Assembly: GCF_024580955.1 (NCBI RefSeq)
Contig: NZ_JANIKD010000009.1
Span: 1-64,000, forward strand
Source: Corynebacterium sp. 122RC1
GTDB taxonomy: Bacteria; Actinomycetota; Actinomycetes; Mycobacteriales; Mycobacteriaceae
Length of the DNA: 64,000 nt
Direction: 5' to 3'
Both the position numbers and the translations under genes were made by a program. Under the pieces are notes generated by a model. That model was not told the DNA's origin. It searched no databases and was given only the letters and a program-made list of their open reading frames with translations. This document shows positions 46,282 through 54,992 of this stretch, piece after piece; position 1 is the first letter of the stretch, and each line of letters starts with the position of its first letter.

Positions 46282-46935
46282 ATGCTGCATGCGGTGAGCT
46301 ATGCGCTCGCAGACTCAGTGAACTTGCTGCTGATCGCTGTGGTGCTCGCCTGTGCCGTCATCCTTCCGCAACAAGGAAAATACTGGCGCACGGTCGGCCT
46401 GCTCATCGCCGGGGACTGGTCCGGGGTGTTCTTCCTCTCCGTGCTCACCATGCTGGTGTTCGACGGCCTCCAGTCCCACGTCCAGGCCTTCCTTGAATCC
46501 CCCTGGGCTGCGATACTCCTTATCCTGGTGGGACTCCTCGCAGCGATCGGGACGTGGCGCGGCGGCGACAACTCCGCCCTCATCCAACGCCTGCTCGGGC
46601 CGCTACGAGCACCCTCCGCGCAGACCGTTTTCGCCGGCTTTGTGCTGGGATTCGTGCAATCAATTACTTCACTTCCGTTCTTCTTCGGGCTCGCGCACCT
46701 CTCCACGGGCGAGTTCTCCGCGTTCGTTCGTTACGCCGGCCTCGTCGTCTATGCAAGCCTCGCGCTGAGCCTCCCTGCGCTCGTGGCGGTGCTGGCGGGA
46801 GTGGTGCGGGCGTTCCCAGAAAGTGTGTTTGGTAGGCTTTTCGACGCGGCGCGGCGCAACGGGGATCTCATGGCAAAGCTGGCGGGTTACGGCGTCTCGG
46901 TGTTCCTGGTGGCGATGGGGATCGGCTCGCTGTAA
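46282..46935 (+). CDS. Six-helix membrane protein of unknown function
   Basis: A 217-residue membrane protein with about six helices: 'LADSVNLLLIAVVLACAVIL', 'VGLLIAGDWSGVFFLSVLTMLVF', 'AAILLILVGLLAAIGTW', 'QTVFAGFVLGFVQSITSLPFFFGLAHLS', 'YAGLVVYASLALSLPALVAVLAGVV' and a C-terminal one. The pattern recalls the Sap/GAP (sulfolipid-addressing) or LysE-like exporters, but I cannot assign a family firmly. AAGGAA ribosome-binding site 7 bases upstream. A similar gene follows gap2 in related genomes, from memory. Confidence 0.72.
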   Translation: MLHAVSYALADSVNLLLIAVVLACAVILPQQGKYWRTVGLLIAGDWSGVFFLSVLTMLVFDGLQSHVQAFLESPWAAILLILVGLLAAIGTWRGGDNSALIQRLLGPLRAPSAQTVFAGFVLGFVQSITSLPFFFGLAHLSTGEFSAFVRYAGLVVYASLALSLPALVAVLAGVVRAFPESVFGRLFDAARRNGDLMAKLAGYGVSVFLVAMGIGSL

Positions 46936-47077
46936 GGGGTTTCCGCGCGAAAAAGGTGCCGCAGGTCACTATGTGGCTTTACGATACAAACACTAAACGT
47001 ACTGAACAGTTTTGTGTGCCATCCCCTGTGACGCATCTTGGGGTGCCGCACCTTTTGCACGGAAAGGACCCCTCACG

Positions 47078-48289
47078 ATGGCGCAGCACACCTCCCCACA
47101 CACGAATGGCGCATCACCGCAGGATGTGGTGATTATCGGTGCCGCACGAACCCCCTTTGGGCGCCTGCTCGGCGGGCTGAGCTCGTTTCCCGCAACGGAA
47201 CTCGGCGGGTTTGCAATCCGCGGTGCCCTGGAGCGCGCGGGCGTGGAGGGAAGTGAAGTAGACGCGGTGATCATGGGGCAGGTGTTGCAGGCTGGCGTTG
47301 GCCAAAACCCCGCCAAGCAGGCGGCACTCGCCGGTGGTGTACGCGAGGAAGCGCACACCAACACGGTGAACAAAGTGTGCCTTTCGGGGCTCACCTCAGT
47401 GATTGATGCCACGCGCATGATCCGCTGCGGCGAGGCAACAATCGTGGTTGCAGGAGGCATGGAATCCATGAGCAACGCCCCTCACCTGGCCCAGGTGCGC
47501 GGCGGGGTGAAATTCGGCAGCGCCTCCCTGGTGGACCACATGGAATACGACGCCCTCACCTCCGCCAACATGGGCAACTCCATGGGCGCTCTGAGCGAGC
47601 ACTACAACCAAGAATTCCCCGTCACCCGCGAAGAACAAGACCACGTTGCCGCGCTCTCCCACCAGCGTGCTGCCGCCGCAGACCTCTCCGCGGAGATCGT
47701 CCCAGTGAGCGTACACACCCGCAAGGGGAAGGTGACCGTGTCCGCCGATGAAGGCGTGCGCCCAGACACCACCGCAGAAACCCTCGCCGGCCTGCGCCCA
47801 GCCTTCGCGCCCGAGGGCACTATCACCGCGGGAAACGCTTCCCAAATCACCGACGGCGCCGCGGCACTCGTGCTCACCACTCGCGAGGAGGCGCAGCGTC
47901 GGAACGCCCCGATCCTTGCCGTGGTGCGTGCCCCTGGACAAATTGCGGGACCCCACCACGCGCTGCAAGACAAGCCCGCTAAGGCGATCCAACAGGCGCT
48001 GACACGCCAGGGTTGGGAGGTCCGTGACCTCGACCTCGTGGAAATCAACGAGGCCTTCGCCGTTGTGTCCATACATTCCGCCCGAATGCTCGGCCTTGAA
48101 CCTGAAGACGTGAATATGCGCGGCGGCGCCATTGCCCTCGGCCACCCGGTTGGTGCCTCCGGTGCGCGCCTGGCACTTCACGCCGCATTGCAGCTCGGTG
48201 CAGGCAAAGCCAGCCGCGCGGCCGTTGCACTGTGTGGCGGCGGCGGGCAGGGAGAAGCCCTACTCCTTGAGGCGGACAGCTGCGGATAG
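47078..48289 (+). CDS. Acetyl-CoA C-acyltransferase (thiolase)
   Basis: A 403-residue thiolase. Nucleophile Cys101 in 'NKVCLSGL', then 'NEAFAVVS', the His in 'GGAIALGHPVGASGAR' and the second catalytic Cys in 'ALCGGGGQGEA'. It condenses or cleaves acetyl-CoA and acyl-CoA in fatty acid breakdown. ATG 47078 with GGAAAGGA. It is followed by a crotonase pseudogene and an intact enoyl-CoA hydratase, a partial beta-oxidation set. Confidence 0.94.
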   Translation: MAQHTSPHTNGASPQDVVIIGAARTPFGRLLGGLSSFPATELGGFAIRGALERAGVEGSEVDAVIMGQVLQAGVGQNPAKQAALAGGVREEAHTNTVNKVCLSGLTSVIDATRMIRCGEATIVVAGGMESMSNAPHLAQVRGGVKFGSASLVDHMEYDALTSANMGNSMGALSEHYNQEFPVTREEQDHVAALSHQRAAAADLSAEIVPVSVHTRKGKVTVSADEGVRPDTTAETLAGLRPAFAPEGTITAGNASQITDGAAALVLTTREEAQRRNAPILAVVRAPGQIAGPHHALQDKPAKAIQQALTRQGWEVRDLDLVEINEAFAVVSIHSARMLGLEPEDVNMRGGAIALGHPVGASGARLALHAALQLGAGKASRAAVALCGGGGQGEALLLEADSCG

Positions 48290-48311
48290 CTGCGGAGAAA
48301 GGGGAGAAGCA

Positions 48312-48862
48312 ATGCGAGCACGTGAAGCAGAAGTGGCAGAAGTACTGGTGGAAACTCGAGGAACCGCCGGAATCATCACGTTGAATCGCCCGAAAGCGCT
48401 CAATGCGCTGGTCGAATCCGCGGCAGAGGTGGACGCAATCTTGGCAGAGTACGCTGCCGATCCCGGCGAGGCGTTCTCGGGTCAAGTGGACCGCATTGAA
48501 GCTGCATACCAGGGGCAGACCGTGGCCGAGATTTTGGCGGCGCTGGATGCGGAGGAAGCTGACTTTGCTGCGGATGCTGCCAAGCGGATTCGTTGGAACA
48601 GCCCCACTGCCTGCGTGCTCACCTTGGCCTACATTTGCCGTGCCACCAACTTCACTTTGCGTGAGGCGCTCGAGCATGAATTCGCGGTGTCCAACAACAT
48701 GCACGCCCACCCGGATTTTGTGGAAGGGGTGCGTGCCCAGATCATTGACAAAGACCGCAACCCCAAGTAGACCCCGCGGAACTGGAAAAAGTGGACGCCC
48801 AGCAGATTGAACGCCTCCTCGGGTCGTTGCACGCCACAGACATTGAGCCACTCAGGCTGTAA
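48312..48862 (+). pseudogene. Decayed 3-hydroxyisobutyryl-CoA hydrolase-type crotonase
   Basis: The frame from ATG 48312 runs 152 codons. Its start '[20 protein letters not shown]' is a crotonase N-terminus, but it jumps straight to 'EVDAILAEYAADPG...HPDFVEGVRAQIIDKDRNPK', the C-terminal part of HIBCH-type enzymes. Aligned by eye to the intact paralogue at 39076, about 170 residues are missing, including both oxyanion-hole segments. A second lesion follows: after the stop at 48768-48770 the neighbouring frame continues 'VDPAELEKVDAQQIERLLGS' to a stop at 48860-48862, a likely original C-terminus. Deletion plus frameshift mean no active enzyme. Confidence 0.82.
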
Positions 48863-48866
48863 GCAC

Positions 48867-48917
48867 CAAGCAAGCCTCAAGCGAGCACCAAGCGAACATC
48901 AAGCAAGCCTCAAGCGA
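48867..48917. repeat. Duplicated 18-bp repeat before echA
   Basis: CAAGCAAGCCTCAAGCGA occurs at 48867-48884 and 48900-48917, with related CAAGCGA units between. The array fills the gap between the pseudogene and echA. Confidence 0.85.
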
Positions 48918-48928
48918 AAAGGATCATC

Positions 48929-49705
48929 ATGAGCAACTTTGAAAACATCCTCACCGAAACCAAAGGCCGCGTGGGAATCATTACCCTCAACCGCCCGAAG
49001 GCCCTCAACGCGCTCAACGAGGCAACCATGAATGAGGTTGTCCAAGCGGGCCGCTCGTTTGATGCAGACCCAGGCATTGGATGCATCATCCTCACCGGCT
49101 CCGAAAAGGCCTTCGCCGCGGGCGCGGACATCAAAGAGATGGCCTCCAAATCTGCCACGGAAATGTTTGTGAGTGACTGGTTTGCCAAATGGGATGAGTT
49201 TACCCGCCTGCGCACACCGGTGATCGCCGCCGTTTCCGGCTACGCCCTAGGTGGGGGCTGTGAGCTGGCGATGATGTGCGATTTCATCATTGCTGCAGAT
49301 AATGCGAAGTTCGGTCAACCAGAAATCAACCTGGGTGTGCTGCCGGGGATGGGTGGTAGCCAGCGGCTCACCCGAGCCGTGGGCAAATCCAAAGCCATGG
49401 ACATGTGCCTTACCGGGCGCATGATGGGCGCGGAAGAAGCAGAGTCCGCAGGGCTGGTGTCCAGGGTTGTGGGCGTGGCCGATCTCATGGACACCGCTCT
49501 GGAGGCCGCCACGCTCATTGCATCCAAGTCCTTGGTGGCTTCCTACATGGTGAAAGAAGCAGTGAACGCTGCCTTTGAGACCACACTCGGCCAAGGGCTG
49601 CAGTTCGAACGCCGCTTGTTCCACTCCGTATTTGCGTCTGAAGACCAAACGGAAGGTATGGCGGCATTTGTGGAAAAGCGCGACCCTGATTTCCAGCATC
49701 GCTGA
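48929..49705 (+). CDS. echA: Enoyl-CoA hydratase
   Basis: A 258-residue crotonase that hydrates enoyl-CoA. Oxyanion-hole segments '[10 protein letters not shown]' and '[19 protein letters not shown]', with catalytic Glu in the latter and in '[19 protein letters not shown]'. AAAAGGATC upstream is the ribosome-binding site. It shares its N-terminal '[14 protein letters not shown]' with the adjacent pseudogene. It probably acts with the thiolase in fatty acid or branched-chain acid breakdown. Confidence 0.94.
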   Translation: MSNFENILTETKGRVGIITLNRPKALNALNEATMNEVVQAGRSFDADPGIGCIILTGSEKAFAAGADIKEMASKSATEMFVSDWFAKWDEFTRLRTPVIAAVSGYALGGGCELAMMCDFIIAADNAKFGQPEINLGVLPGMGGSQRLTRAVGKSKAMDMCLTGRMMGAEEAESAGLVSRVVGVADLMDTALEAATLIASKSLVASYMVKEAVNAAFETTLGQGLQFERRLFHSVFASEDQTEGMAAFVEKRDPDFQHR

Positions 49706-49716
49706 TTGCTTGCTGC

Positions 49717-49854
49717 TCAATTTGATTCTTCGCGCCGCTCCTGAGAGAACTCCACGAGGTCACCATTGGCGGCGCGAATGGTGTTGAGTAGGGCAAAAAG
49801 TTGGAGGTTTTCTGCGCTGCTTTCAAGAGGATTCAACGGCGAAAATGAGAGCGC
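49717..49854 (-). pseudogene. Possible C-terminal gene remnant
   Basis: On the minus strand an open frame without a start encodes 'SPLNPLESSAENLQLFALLN' then 'TIRAANGDLVEFSQERREESN' and a stop at 49717. The composition looks like real protein, and no gene otherwise fills this 149-bp gap. It directly follows the TetR stop codon. I cannot name the family; it may also be chance. Confidence 0.3.
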
Positions 49855-50457
49855 CTAGGGTGCTGGCGGCGTGCTTAATCCGTTGCGTATGAGGGTGTCC
49901 AGTGCCGCGTATGCCTCGGTGACACTAGCCAAGTGGAGGTAATCGCCTTGCTGGATGTGTTCCATTGTGTGGCCAACGAATGCTGCAATAAGGTGTGTGT
50001 CTACGGCCTGGAACTCTCCGCGGATCACGCCTTCTTCCAAGAGGTTGCGGATGGTTTCAATAGCTGCTTTGGTGTTGTGATCGTAGACTTTCTTGCCAAC
50101 CTCGGTAGCGATGAGATCCTGCATGAATGCTGGTGATGCCGGCTGCAGCGCAGAGTTGATCGCCCGGAAATAATCCTGCAGCTTTGCAGGCACCGGTTTG
50201 TTTCCACCGAGCGCCAAGTGTGTGCGCTGGGTGAGCTCCTTGAAGAAACTCACCAAGACGCGGTAGACGATCTCATTTTTCGTGTTTCCCAGGCTGTAGA
50301 TCGTTGATTTGGAGCATTGGTACTTGCTTGCCGCGTGGTCGATGGTGAAGTCTGGAATGTTGGAAGTCAGCAGCAACGCCCTGGTGGTTTCCACTGTGTC
50401 CACTGCGGTCATCTCCGGGATTACCGGATCTTCCTCCGGCGGGTTGTCCATTACCAT
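49855..50457 (-). CDS. TetR-family transcriptional regulator
   Basis: A 200-residue TetR-like protein. The HTH is 'FTIDHAASKYQCSKSTIYSLGNTKNEIVYRVL' (about 40-71); the rest is an all-helical ligand domain. Its first 25 or so codons are antisense to a GntP-permease remnant (50378-50716), so the present N-terminus was probably created by a rearrangement. ATG 50457 or 50451 may serve as start. A role in controlling the neighbouring thiolase/enoyl-CoA hydratase genes is possible but unsupported by an operator. Confidence 0.72.
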   Translation of the reverse strand: MVMDNPPEEDPVIPEMTAVDTVETTRALLLTSNIPDFTIDHAASKYQCSKSTIYSLGNTKNEIVYRVLVSFFKELTQRTHLALGGNKPVPAKLQDYFRAINSALQPASPAFMQDLIATEVGKKVYDHNTKAAIETIRNLLEEGVIRGEFQAVDTHLIAAFVGHTMEHIQQGDYLHLASVTEAYAALDTLIRNGLSTPPAP

Positions 50458-50716
50458 GCAAACCCTTGGCGAGCAGCTCGCGCAATTGGCCGCCGAACAG
50501 GGGATTAGCCTGGAGCTTATGCACAGGGTCACCGCGATGGCCTCGGTGAGCTTTGATTCCCTGCCGCACAACGGCGCGGTGCTCACCATGCTCATGGTGT
50601 GTGGCATGACGCACCGCCTAAGCTACAAGGACGTTGCCATGGTCACCGTGGCAATCCCACTGGCCACCTTGTTCATCATGCTGGGGCTGAACGCGGTGAT
50701 CCCGGGGCTCAGCTAG
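50378..50716 (+). pseudogene. C-terminal remnant of a GntP-family permease
   Basis: The frame encodes 'ISGITGSSSGGLSITMQTLG', 'QGISLELMHRVTAMASVSFD' then 'LPHNGAVLTMLMVCGMTHRLSYKD' and a final membrane helix, the C-terminal quarter of a GntP/CitM-like permease. Upstream homology stops near 50378, where the tetR sequence takes over on the other strand; the other three quarters are missing. The stop overlaps the convergent prfC stop. Confidence 0.8.
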
Positions 50717-52347
50717 TCAGCAACCATTGGGAACAGCTCAAACTCGGGGTGTTCCTTTTCGATGAACGCCAGCTTCCACTTATCGCCAAACAGTGCCACG
50801 AGCTGCCCATCGGTGCGGGTGAAGATCTCCACCCCGCGCTGCTTGGCCAGCTCTGGTGCTGTTTCTGCGGTGGTCTTGCGGGCCACGGAGTAGGGGATTG
50901 GGTCCGCGACCGTCTCCACGTTGTATTCATTTTCCATGCGCGCCATCATGACCTCGAACTGCATGGGGCCCACCGCTGCCATCACGGGAGCAGCGTCACC
51001 ACGGGCGTCGTTACGCAGGATCTGCACCACGCCTTCCGCCGCAAGCTGATCCAGTGCCTTGCGGAACTGCTTGTATTTGCCCAGGCTCTTGGCCCGTAGG
51101 GTCCGGAAGTGCTCGGGGGCGAACTGCGGCATTGGCGGGAATTGCACCTTTTTGCCTGCAAAGATGGTGTCACCAGGAGCAAGCGATCCGGCGTTGACCA
51201 GGCCCACGATGTCCCCCGGGTAGGCGGTTTCCACGGTCGAGCGAGTGCGCCCGAACACGGTCAGCGCGTATTTTGTGGAGAAGCTACGCCCCGACTGCGC
51301 GTGCGTCACCTGCATCCCGCGGTCAAATTCCCCGGACACCACACGCATGAACGCCAGCGAGTCACGGTGATTCTTATCCATGCCGGCCTGCACCTTGAAC
51401 ACAACGCCGGAGAAGTCACCGGTGACCTCACGCTGTTCATCAATGGCGCTTGTCGACGCGGCCACCGCTTCCTCATCCGAAGCGCGTCCGGCGGGTGCGG
51501 GTGCGAGCTCACACAGGGTATCGAGGATTTGGTGCACACCGAAGTTCAGCATGGCGGAGGCGAAAATCAAGGGGGAAGTCACACACTCCAGGAAGAGCTG
51601 CTGGTCGTGCACGGCGCCGTCGGCAGCAAGAAGTTCAGCCTCCTCAACGGCAGTTTCCCAGGCCTCGCCTTCCCTCTCCGAAGCCTGATCGGGGGAGTAG
51701 TGCTCTTCGGGGGCGATGGTGGAACCGCCCGCGGTGCGCAAGAAGTGGATGTACTGGTCCGTCTCCCCGTCCGGGTTGATGTGGGCGAGGCCGCGGAAAT
51801 CGCCGGCGTCGCCCACTGGCCAATACAGCGGGGTGGGTTGCAGGCCAATTTCGGAGACGATCTCATCCACCAACTCCAAGGGAGTGCGGCCAGGGCGGTC
51901 CCACTTGTTGATCACCGTCACGATTGGCAGGCCACGGGCCTTGCACACCCGGAACAGCTTGAGGGTTTGGGGCTCGAGGCCCTTGGCGGCGTCGATGAGC
52001 ATCACCGCAGCGTCTACTGCGGTGAGTACGCGGTAGGTGTCTTCAGAGAAGTCGGCGTGGCCTGGGGTGTCCACCAGGTTGATCATGTAGGGCTCGCCGG
52101 TATGCCCCTCAGGGGCGTACTCGAACTGCAGGGCGGAGGAAGCGATGGAGATACCGCGGTCCTTTTCCATCTCCATCCAGTCAGAAACCGTGGCCTTGCG
52201 CCCAGCCTTGCCGTGCACCGCGCCAGCCTCTGAGATCACATGGGCGTGCAGCGCCAGGGCCTCTGTCAGCGTGGATTTACCGGCGTCTGGGTGGGCGATC
52301 ACGGCAAATGTACGGCGGCGGGAAGCCTCAGCGGCAAGGTTACTCAT
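50713..52347 (-). CDS. prfC: Peptide chain release factor 3
   Basis: A 544-residue translational GTPase that recycles RF1 and RF2. G1 'AHPDAGKSTLTEAL', G2 region 'EMEKDRGISI' (the RF3-type switch), G3 'DTPGHADF', G4 'NKWD'. The C-terminal 'MQFEVMMARMENEYNVET' is RF3-specific. Start may be two codons further upstream. It lies between the rearranged tetR/gntP locus and pth2. Confidence 0.95.
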   Translation of the reverse strand: MSNLAAEASRRRTFAVIAHPDAGKSTLTEALALHAHVISEAGAVHGKAGRKATVSDWMEMEKDRGISIASSALQFEYAPEGHTGEPYMINLVDTPGHADFSEDTYRVLTAVDAAVMLIDAAKGLEPQTLKLFRVCKARGLPIVTVINKWDRPGRTPLELVDEIVSEIGLQPTPLYWPVGDAGDFRGLAHINPDGETDQYIHFLRTAGGSTIAPEEHYSPDQASEREGEAWETAVEEAELLAADGAVHDQQLFLECVTSPLIFASAMLNFGVHQILDTLCELAPAPAGRASDEEAVAASTSAIDEQREVTGDFSGVVFKVQAGMDKNHRDSLAFMRVVSGEFDRGMQVTHAQSGRSFSTKYALTVFGRTRSTVETAYPGDIVGLVNAGSLAPGDTIFAGKKVQFPPMPQFAPEHFRTLRAKSLGKYKQFRKALDQLAAEGVVQILRNDARGDAAPVMAAVGPMQFEVMMARMENEYNVETVADPIPYSVARKTTAETAPELAKQRGVEIFTRTDGQLVALFGDKWKLAFIEKEHPEFELFPMVAD

Positions 52348-52358
52348 AGCCAATAAGG

Positions 52359-52985
52359 TTAGCGCATGCTGTGAATAACATGCTGCGCCCGCTGCAACCC
52401 CTCAGTAACCACGATGTTTGCGGCCTCCACGCTGCGGGCAACCAGGGTGGCGTCGTGAGGGATTTCCCCCAGCACCCAGTCGATGATCGGCTCGCCCTTT
52501 GGCGGACGCCCGATGCCCATCTTGATTCGCACGTAGTCCCTCGTGCCCAACTCTGCGCTGGTGGATTTGAGGCCGTTGTGCCCGTTCTCGTTGCCGCCCG
52601 CTTTCACCCGCACGGTGCCAGCCGGGATGTCCAGCTCATCGTGGAGCACCACAATGTTACTCGCGGGGATGTTCCACTTGCGCGCCAGAGCAGCCACTGC
52701 CTCGCCGGAATTGTTCATGAACGTGGTGGAACGGACCAGCGCCACGGGAACCTCGCCGATAGTTTTGCGCACCACCAGGGCTTTGGTGCCGGACACTGGC
52801 TGCCACTCAAGGGTGCGCATCGCGTCCGTTGCCCAATAGCCCACGTTATGGCGGGTTTGGGCGTACTTTTCGCCGGGGTTGCCAAGGCCCACGATGAGCC
52901 ACTGCGGGTCTGGCTGCGGCCCAGCGGCCTGGGTATTAGGCGTCTTTCGGAAACGTGCAGCGATGCGATTCAGGAACTCAAACAC
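52359..52985 (-). CDS. pth2: Peptidyl-tRNA hydrolase paralogue
   Basis: A 208-residue Pth that frees tRNA from dropped-off peptidyl-tRNA. 'LIVGLGNPGEKYAQTRHNVGYWATDAM' contains the catalytic His; 'TTFMNNSGEAV', 'VLHDELDIPAGTVRVKAGGNENGHNGLKS' and 'RIKMGIGRP' are also conserved. GTG 52985 is chosen: it lies 7 nt after TAGGAT, a -10 box on the minus strand, giving a leaderless mRNA; the longer in-frame reading would run through the inserted DNA. A shorter paralogue is at 57286. Confidence 0.9.
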   Translation of the reverse strand: MFEFLNRIAARFRKTPNTQAAGPQPDPQWLIVGLGNPGEKYAQTRHNVGYWATDAMRTLEWQPVSGTKALVVRKTIGEVPVALVRSTTFMNNSGEAVAALARKWNIPASNIVVLHDELDIPAGTVRVKAGGNENGHNGLKSTSAELGTRDYVRIKMGIGRPPKGEPIIDWVLGEIPHDATLVARSVEAANIVVTEGLQRAQHVIHSMR

Positions 52986-53010
52986 GCACTCGATCCTATA
53001 CTCAACGTTC
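52963..53010. repeat. 48-bp direct repeat, left copy
   Basis: Identical to 54993-55040 except one base (52971 C, A in the other copy). It spans the first 7-8 codons of pth2 and its promoter, and a plus-strand -10 box TATACT. With the right copy it brackets the AbiE insertion. The single difference is a synonymous Leu codon when read as pth2. Confidence 0.93.
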
Positions 53011-53134
53011 TCGGGCACCACCTGAGGGGCGTCATCGAAAGGTGCTGGGCTTTGGCGGGATTTGGGGAGTTTGGGCCAGCCAGAATCGAGATTGTTCTTG
53101 AGAGCTCTTAATATTGGCACCTCATAGGTTCTTT

Positions 53135-53161
53135 ATTTGTATGGACTAAGATGATACAAAT
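53135..53161. promoter_or_regulatory. Inverted repeat around the abiEi promoter
   Basis: ATTTGTAT (53135-53142) and ATACAAAT (53154-53161) are perfect 8-bp arms around an 11-bp spacer holding TAAGAT, a -10 box. AbiEi antitoxins bind inverted repeats in their own promoter to repress the operon, so this is the probable autoregulatory operator. Confidence 0.7.
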
Positions 53162-53202
53162 GAAGAAACGTTGCGTTCTTGGTCGTTGAGGAGCTGGAGC
53201 AA

Positions 53203-53979
53203 ATGAAGTCACTTGAAGTGTTGTACTTCTTAGAATCCTTGGCCTCGGATCAGTGGGGAATCATTACGACTGCCCAAGCTAAACGTGCAGGTGTTTCGAG
53301 GTTGCACATGAGCAATATGGCCGAAAGGGGAATCCTTACGCGGGTTCGACGAGGGGTCTACCTGCTTCCGTCCGCGCAATTTGGGCCAGTAACGGATCTG
53401 CGTGCCGCTTGGGTGTCTTTGGAGCAGCAAAAACTTGCGGTGGAGCGCATTGATTCGCACAACAACGTCGCTGTGTCCCACGAATCCGCCGCCTTTGTCC
53501 ACCAGATTGGTGACTTCATTCCCGAAAGGCACCAATTTTCAGCCAGCTTGCGTAAACAAACAGGGCAAAAAGACATCAAGTTGTATTGCAACCGGATTTT
53601 GCGATCCGAAGAAGTGGTGCTGATAAATGGGCTCCCTGTGACCTCTGTCGTGCGAACAGTTGCAGACCTAGCCTCTGCAAAAATTGAGCTCAATTACTTG
53701 GCGACTCTCGTCATTGAGGCACTTCGCAAAGAGGGTGTACGCATGCGGAAACTCGCCGAGGCTTTAGACCCATCGGCCGATCACTATGGATTCCACTCCG
53801 GATTGGACCTCATCCATGCGTGCCAAGACGTGGCTGAATCTGATGAGGACCGAGAAGAGAGGCTGTATCGAGCGTTTTCTCGAGTGGATTTTGAATCGAT
53901 GTACGTGCCAAACCCACCTTTGATTCACCGTGGATTGCCGGGTATGGACGTACATTCCCGACAGCGAGTAACAGCTTAA
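53203..53979 (+). CDS. abiEi: AbiEi-type antitoxin, type IV toxin-antitoxin
   Basis: A 258-residue AbiEi-like protein. The N-terminal winged helix is 'ESLASDQWGIITTAQAKRAGVSRLHMSNMAERGILTRVRRGVYLL' (about 8-52), the DNA-binding domain that represses its own operon; the C-terminal domain opposes the toxin. ATG 53203 is behind GAGGAG. Base composition and codon use are visibly more AT-rich than in the neighbouring genes, fitting acquisition from elsewhere. It is followed 26 bp later by the toxin gene, which is broken. Confidence 0.88.
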   Translation: MKSLEVLYFLESLASDQWGIITTAQAKRAGVSRLHMSNMAERGILTRVRRGVYLLPSAQFGPVTDLRAAWVSLEQQKLAVERIDSHNNVAVSHESAAFVHQIGDFIPERHQFSASLRKQTGQKDIKLYCNRILRSEEVVLINGLPVTSVVRTVADLASAKIELNYLATLVIEALRKEGVRMRKLAEALDPSADHYGFHSGLDLIHACQDVAESDEDREERLYRAFSRVDFESMYVPNPPLIHRGLPGMDVHSRQRVTA

Positions 53980-54005
53980 AGGTTTGCTGGATTAGGAAAT
54001 ACACC

Positions 54006-54953
54006 ATGGCGAAGAAACGGGACGCTTTTGACGATCATCTGCTACTTCGCAATTGGCAGAGGAGTGTTGCTCACCGGGTTGCTGACCTTGCACACAAGCA
54101 AGGGCGAGCAAAGGACAGCATCCAATTTCAGATGGTCTTTGAGTGTTTCCTGAGTCGCATCTTCGCAGAACCTTCCACTGACTGGGTTCTCAAAGGTGGC
54201 ACGGCCCTCCTCATGAGGAACGGGTCTGGCCGATTCACAAAGGATATCGATCTTGCTCACGGCGCAACCTGGGGAGGTGCCGAGGAAATAGCCATTTAGC
54301 TGCAAAGTCTACTGAAACGAGGAGGAAAAGACCCTTTCCGGTTTCAAGTAATAGGTGCGAATTCTCGGGGTTGGGGTGTTGAAACTGGGTACGGTAATCC
54401 TTCAATTGCCGTAACCCTTGGAGCCTATTTAGGCATCGGGTTATTCTATTCCTTTCGAATCGATGTGACTCCGGGACGCCACACTCAACTACCGCCCGAA
54501 ACTGTGGAAATTGATCCGCTACTTAATCGGGTAACTAAAGAGAAAGGATATAAACCGTTTCGGATATTGGTTACTCCGATTGAGGCCCACCTTGCAGACA
54601 AAATTTGCGCAATGCGGGAATCTCACCATGGCATCGAAAGCACCCGTTTCCATGATCTGGCAGACTTCATTGAGATTATTCGAACCCAGGATTTCCTTGC
54701 TGAAAAACTCCTTCGGATCCTCGCTCACGAGGTGAAACGGCGTGGAATCGACTGGCCTCAGCAGATTTCATCACCAGGAAAGAGTTGGGAAAATGGTTTT
54801 TCCCGAAAAGCATCGTCTTATGGGATCCTTCCAGAGAATTTGCACAATCTCGAGGAGGCCCTGGCATTTGCAGGAAATTGCTTGAACCAGGTATTGCAAA
54901 GAAAACTGGTGGACGGCAAGTGGTATCACAGCACTGGTTGTTGGGAAGTGTAG
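54006..54953 (+). pseudogene. abiEii: AbiEii-type nucleotidyltransferase toxin with in-frame amber stop
   Basis: A 315-codon frame encoding an AbiEii/AbiGii toxin, interrupted only by TAG at 54297-54299; both sides are in the same frame. Part 1 (97 aa) holds the nucleotidyltransferase motif 'LKGGTALLMRNGSGRFTKDIDLA' (GG and DxD). Part 2 holds the rest of the family: 'FRIDVTPG', 'VTPIEAHLADKICAMRESH', 'STRFHDLADFIEII'. A CAG-to-TAG change would explain it. Either the toxin is lost, leaving an orphan antitoxin, or readthrough occurs. ATG 54006. Confidence 0.85.
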
Positions 54954-54992
54954 CCATCTGGTGTCTGTAAGACTTCTCGATTGTTCCTATCC

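Noticed and set aside
46052..46297. 81-residue plus-strand frame in the gap2 upstream region
   Set aside because: It runs over two inverted repeats, has irregular cysteine-rich composition, no ribosome-binding site, and enters the next gene out of frame.
46980..47040. TetR operator upstream of the thiolase gene
   Set aside because: The ACAAAC...TTTTGTGT pairing around 46986-47020 is loose and imperfect; not strong enough to report.
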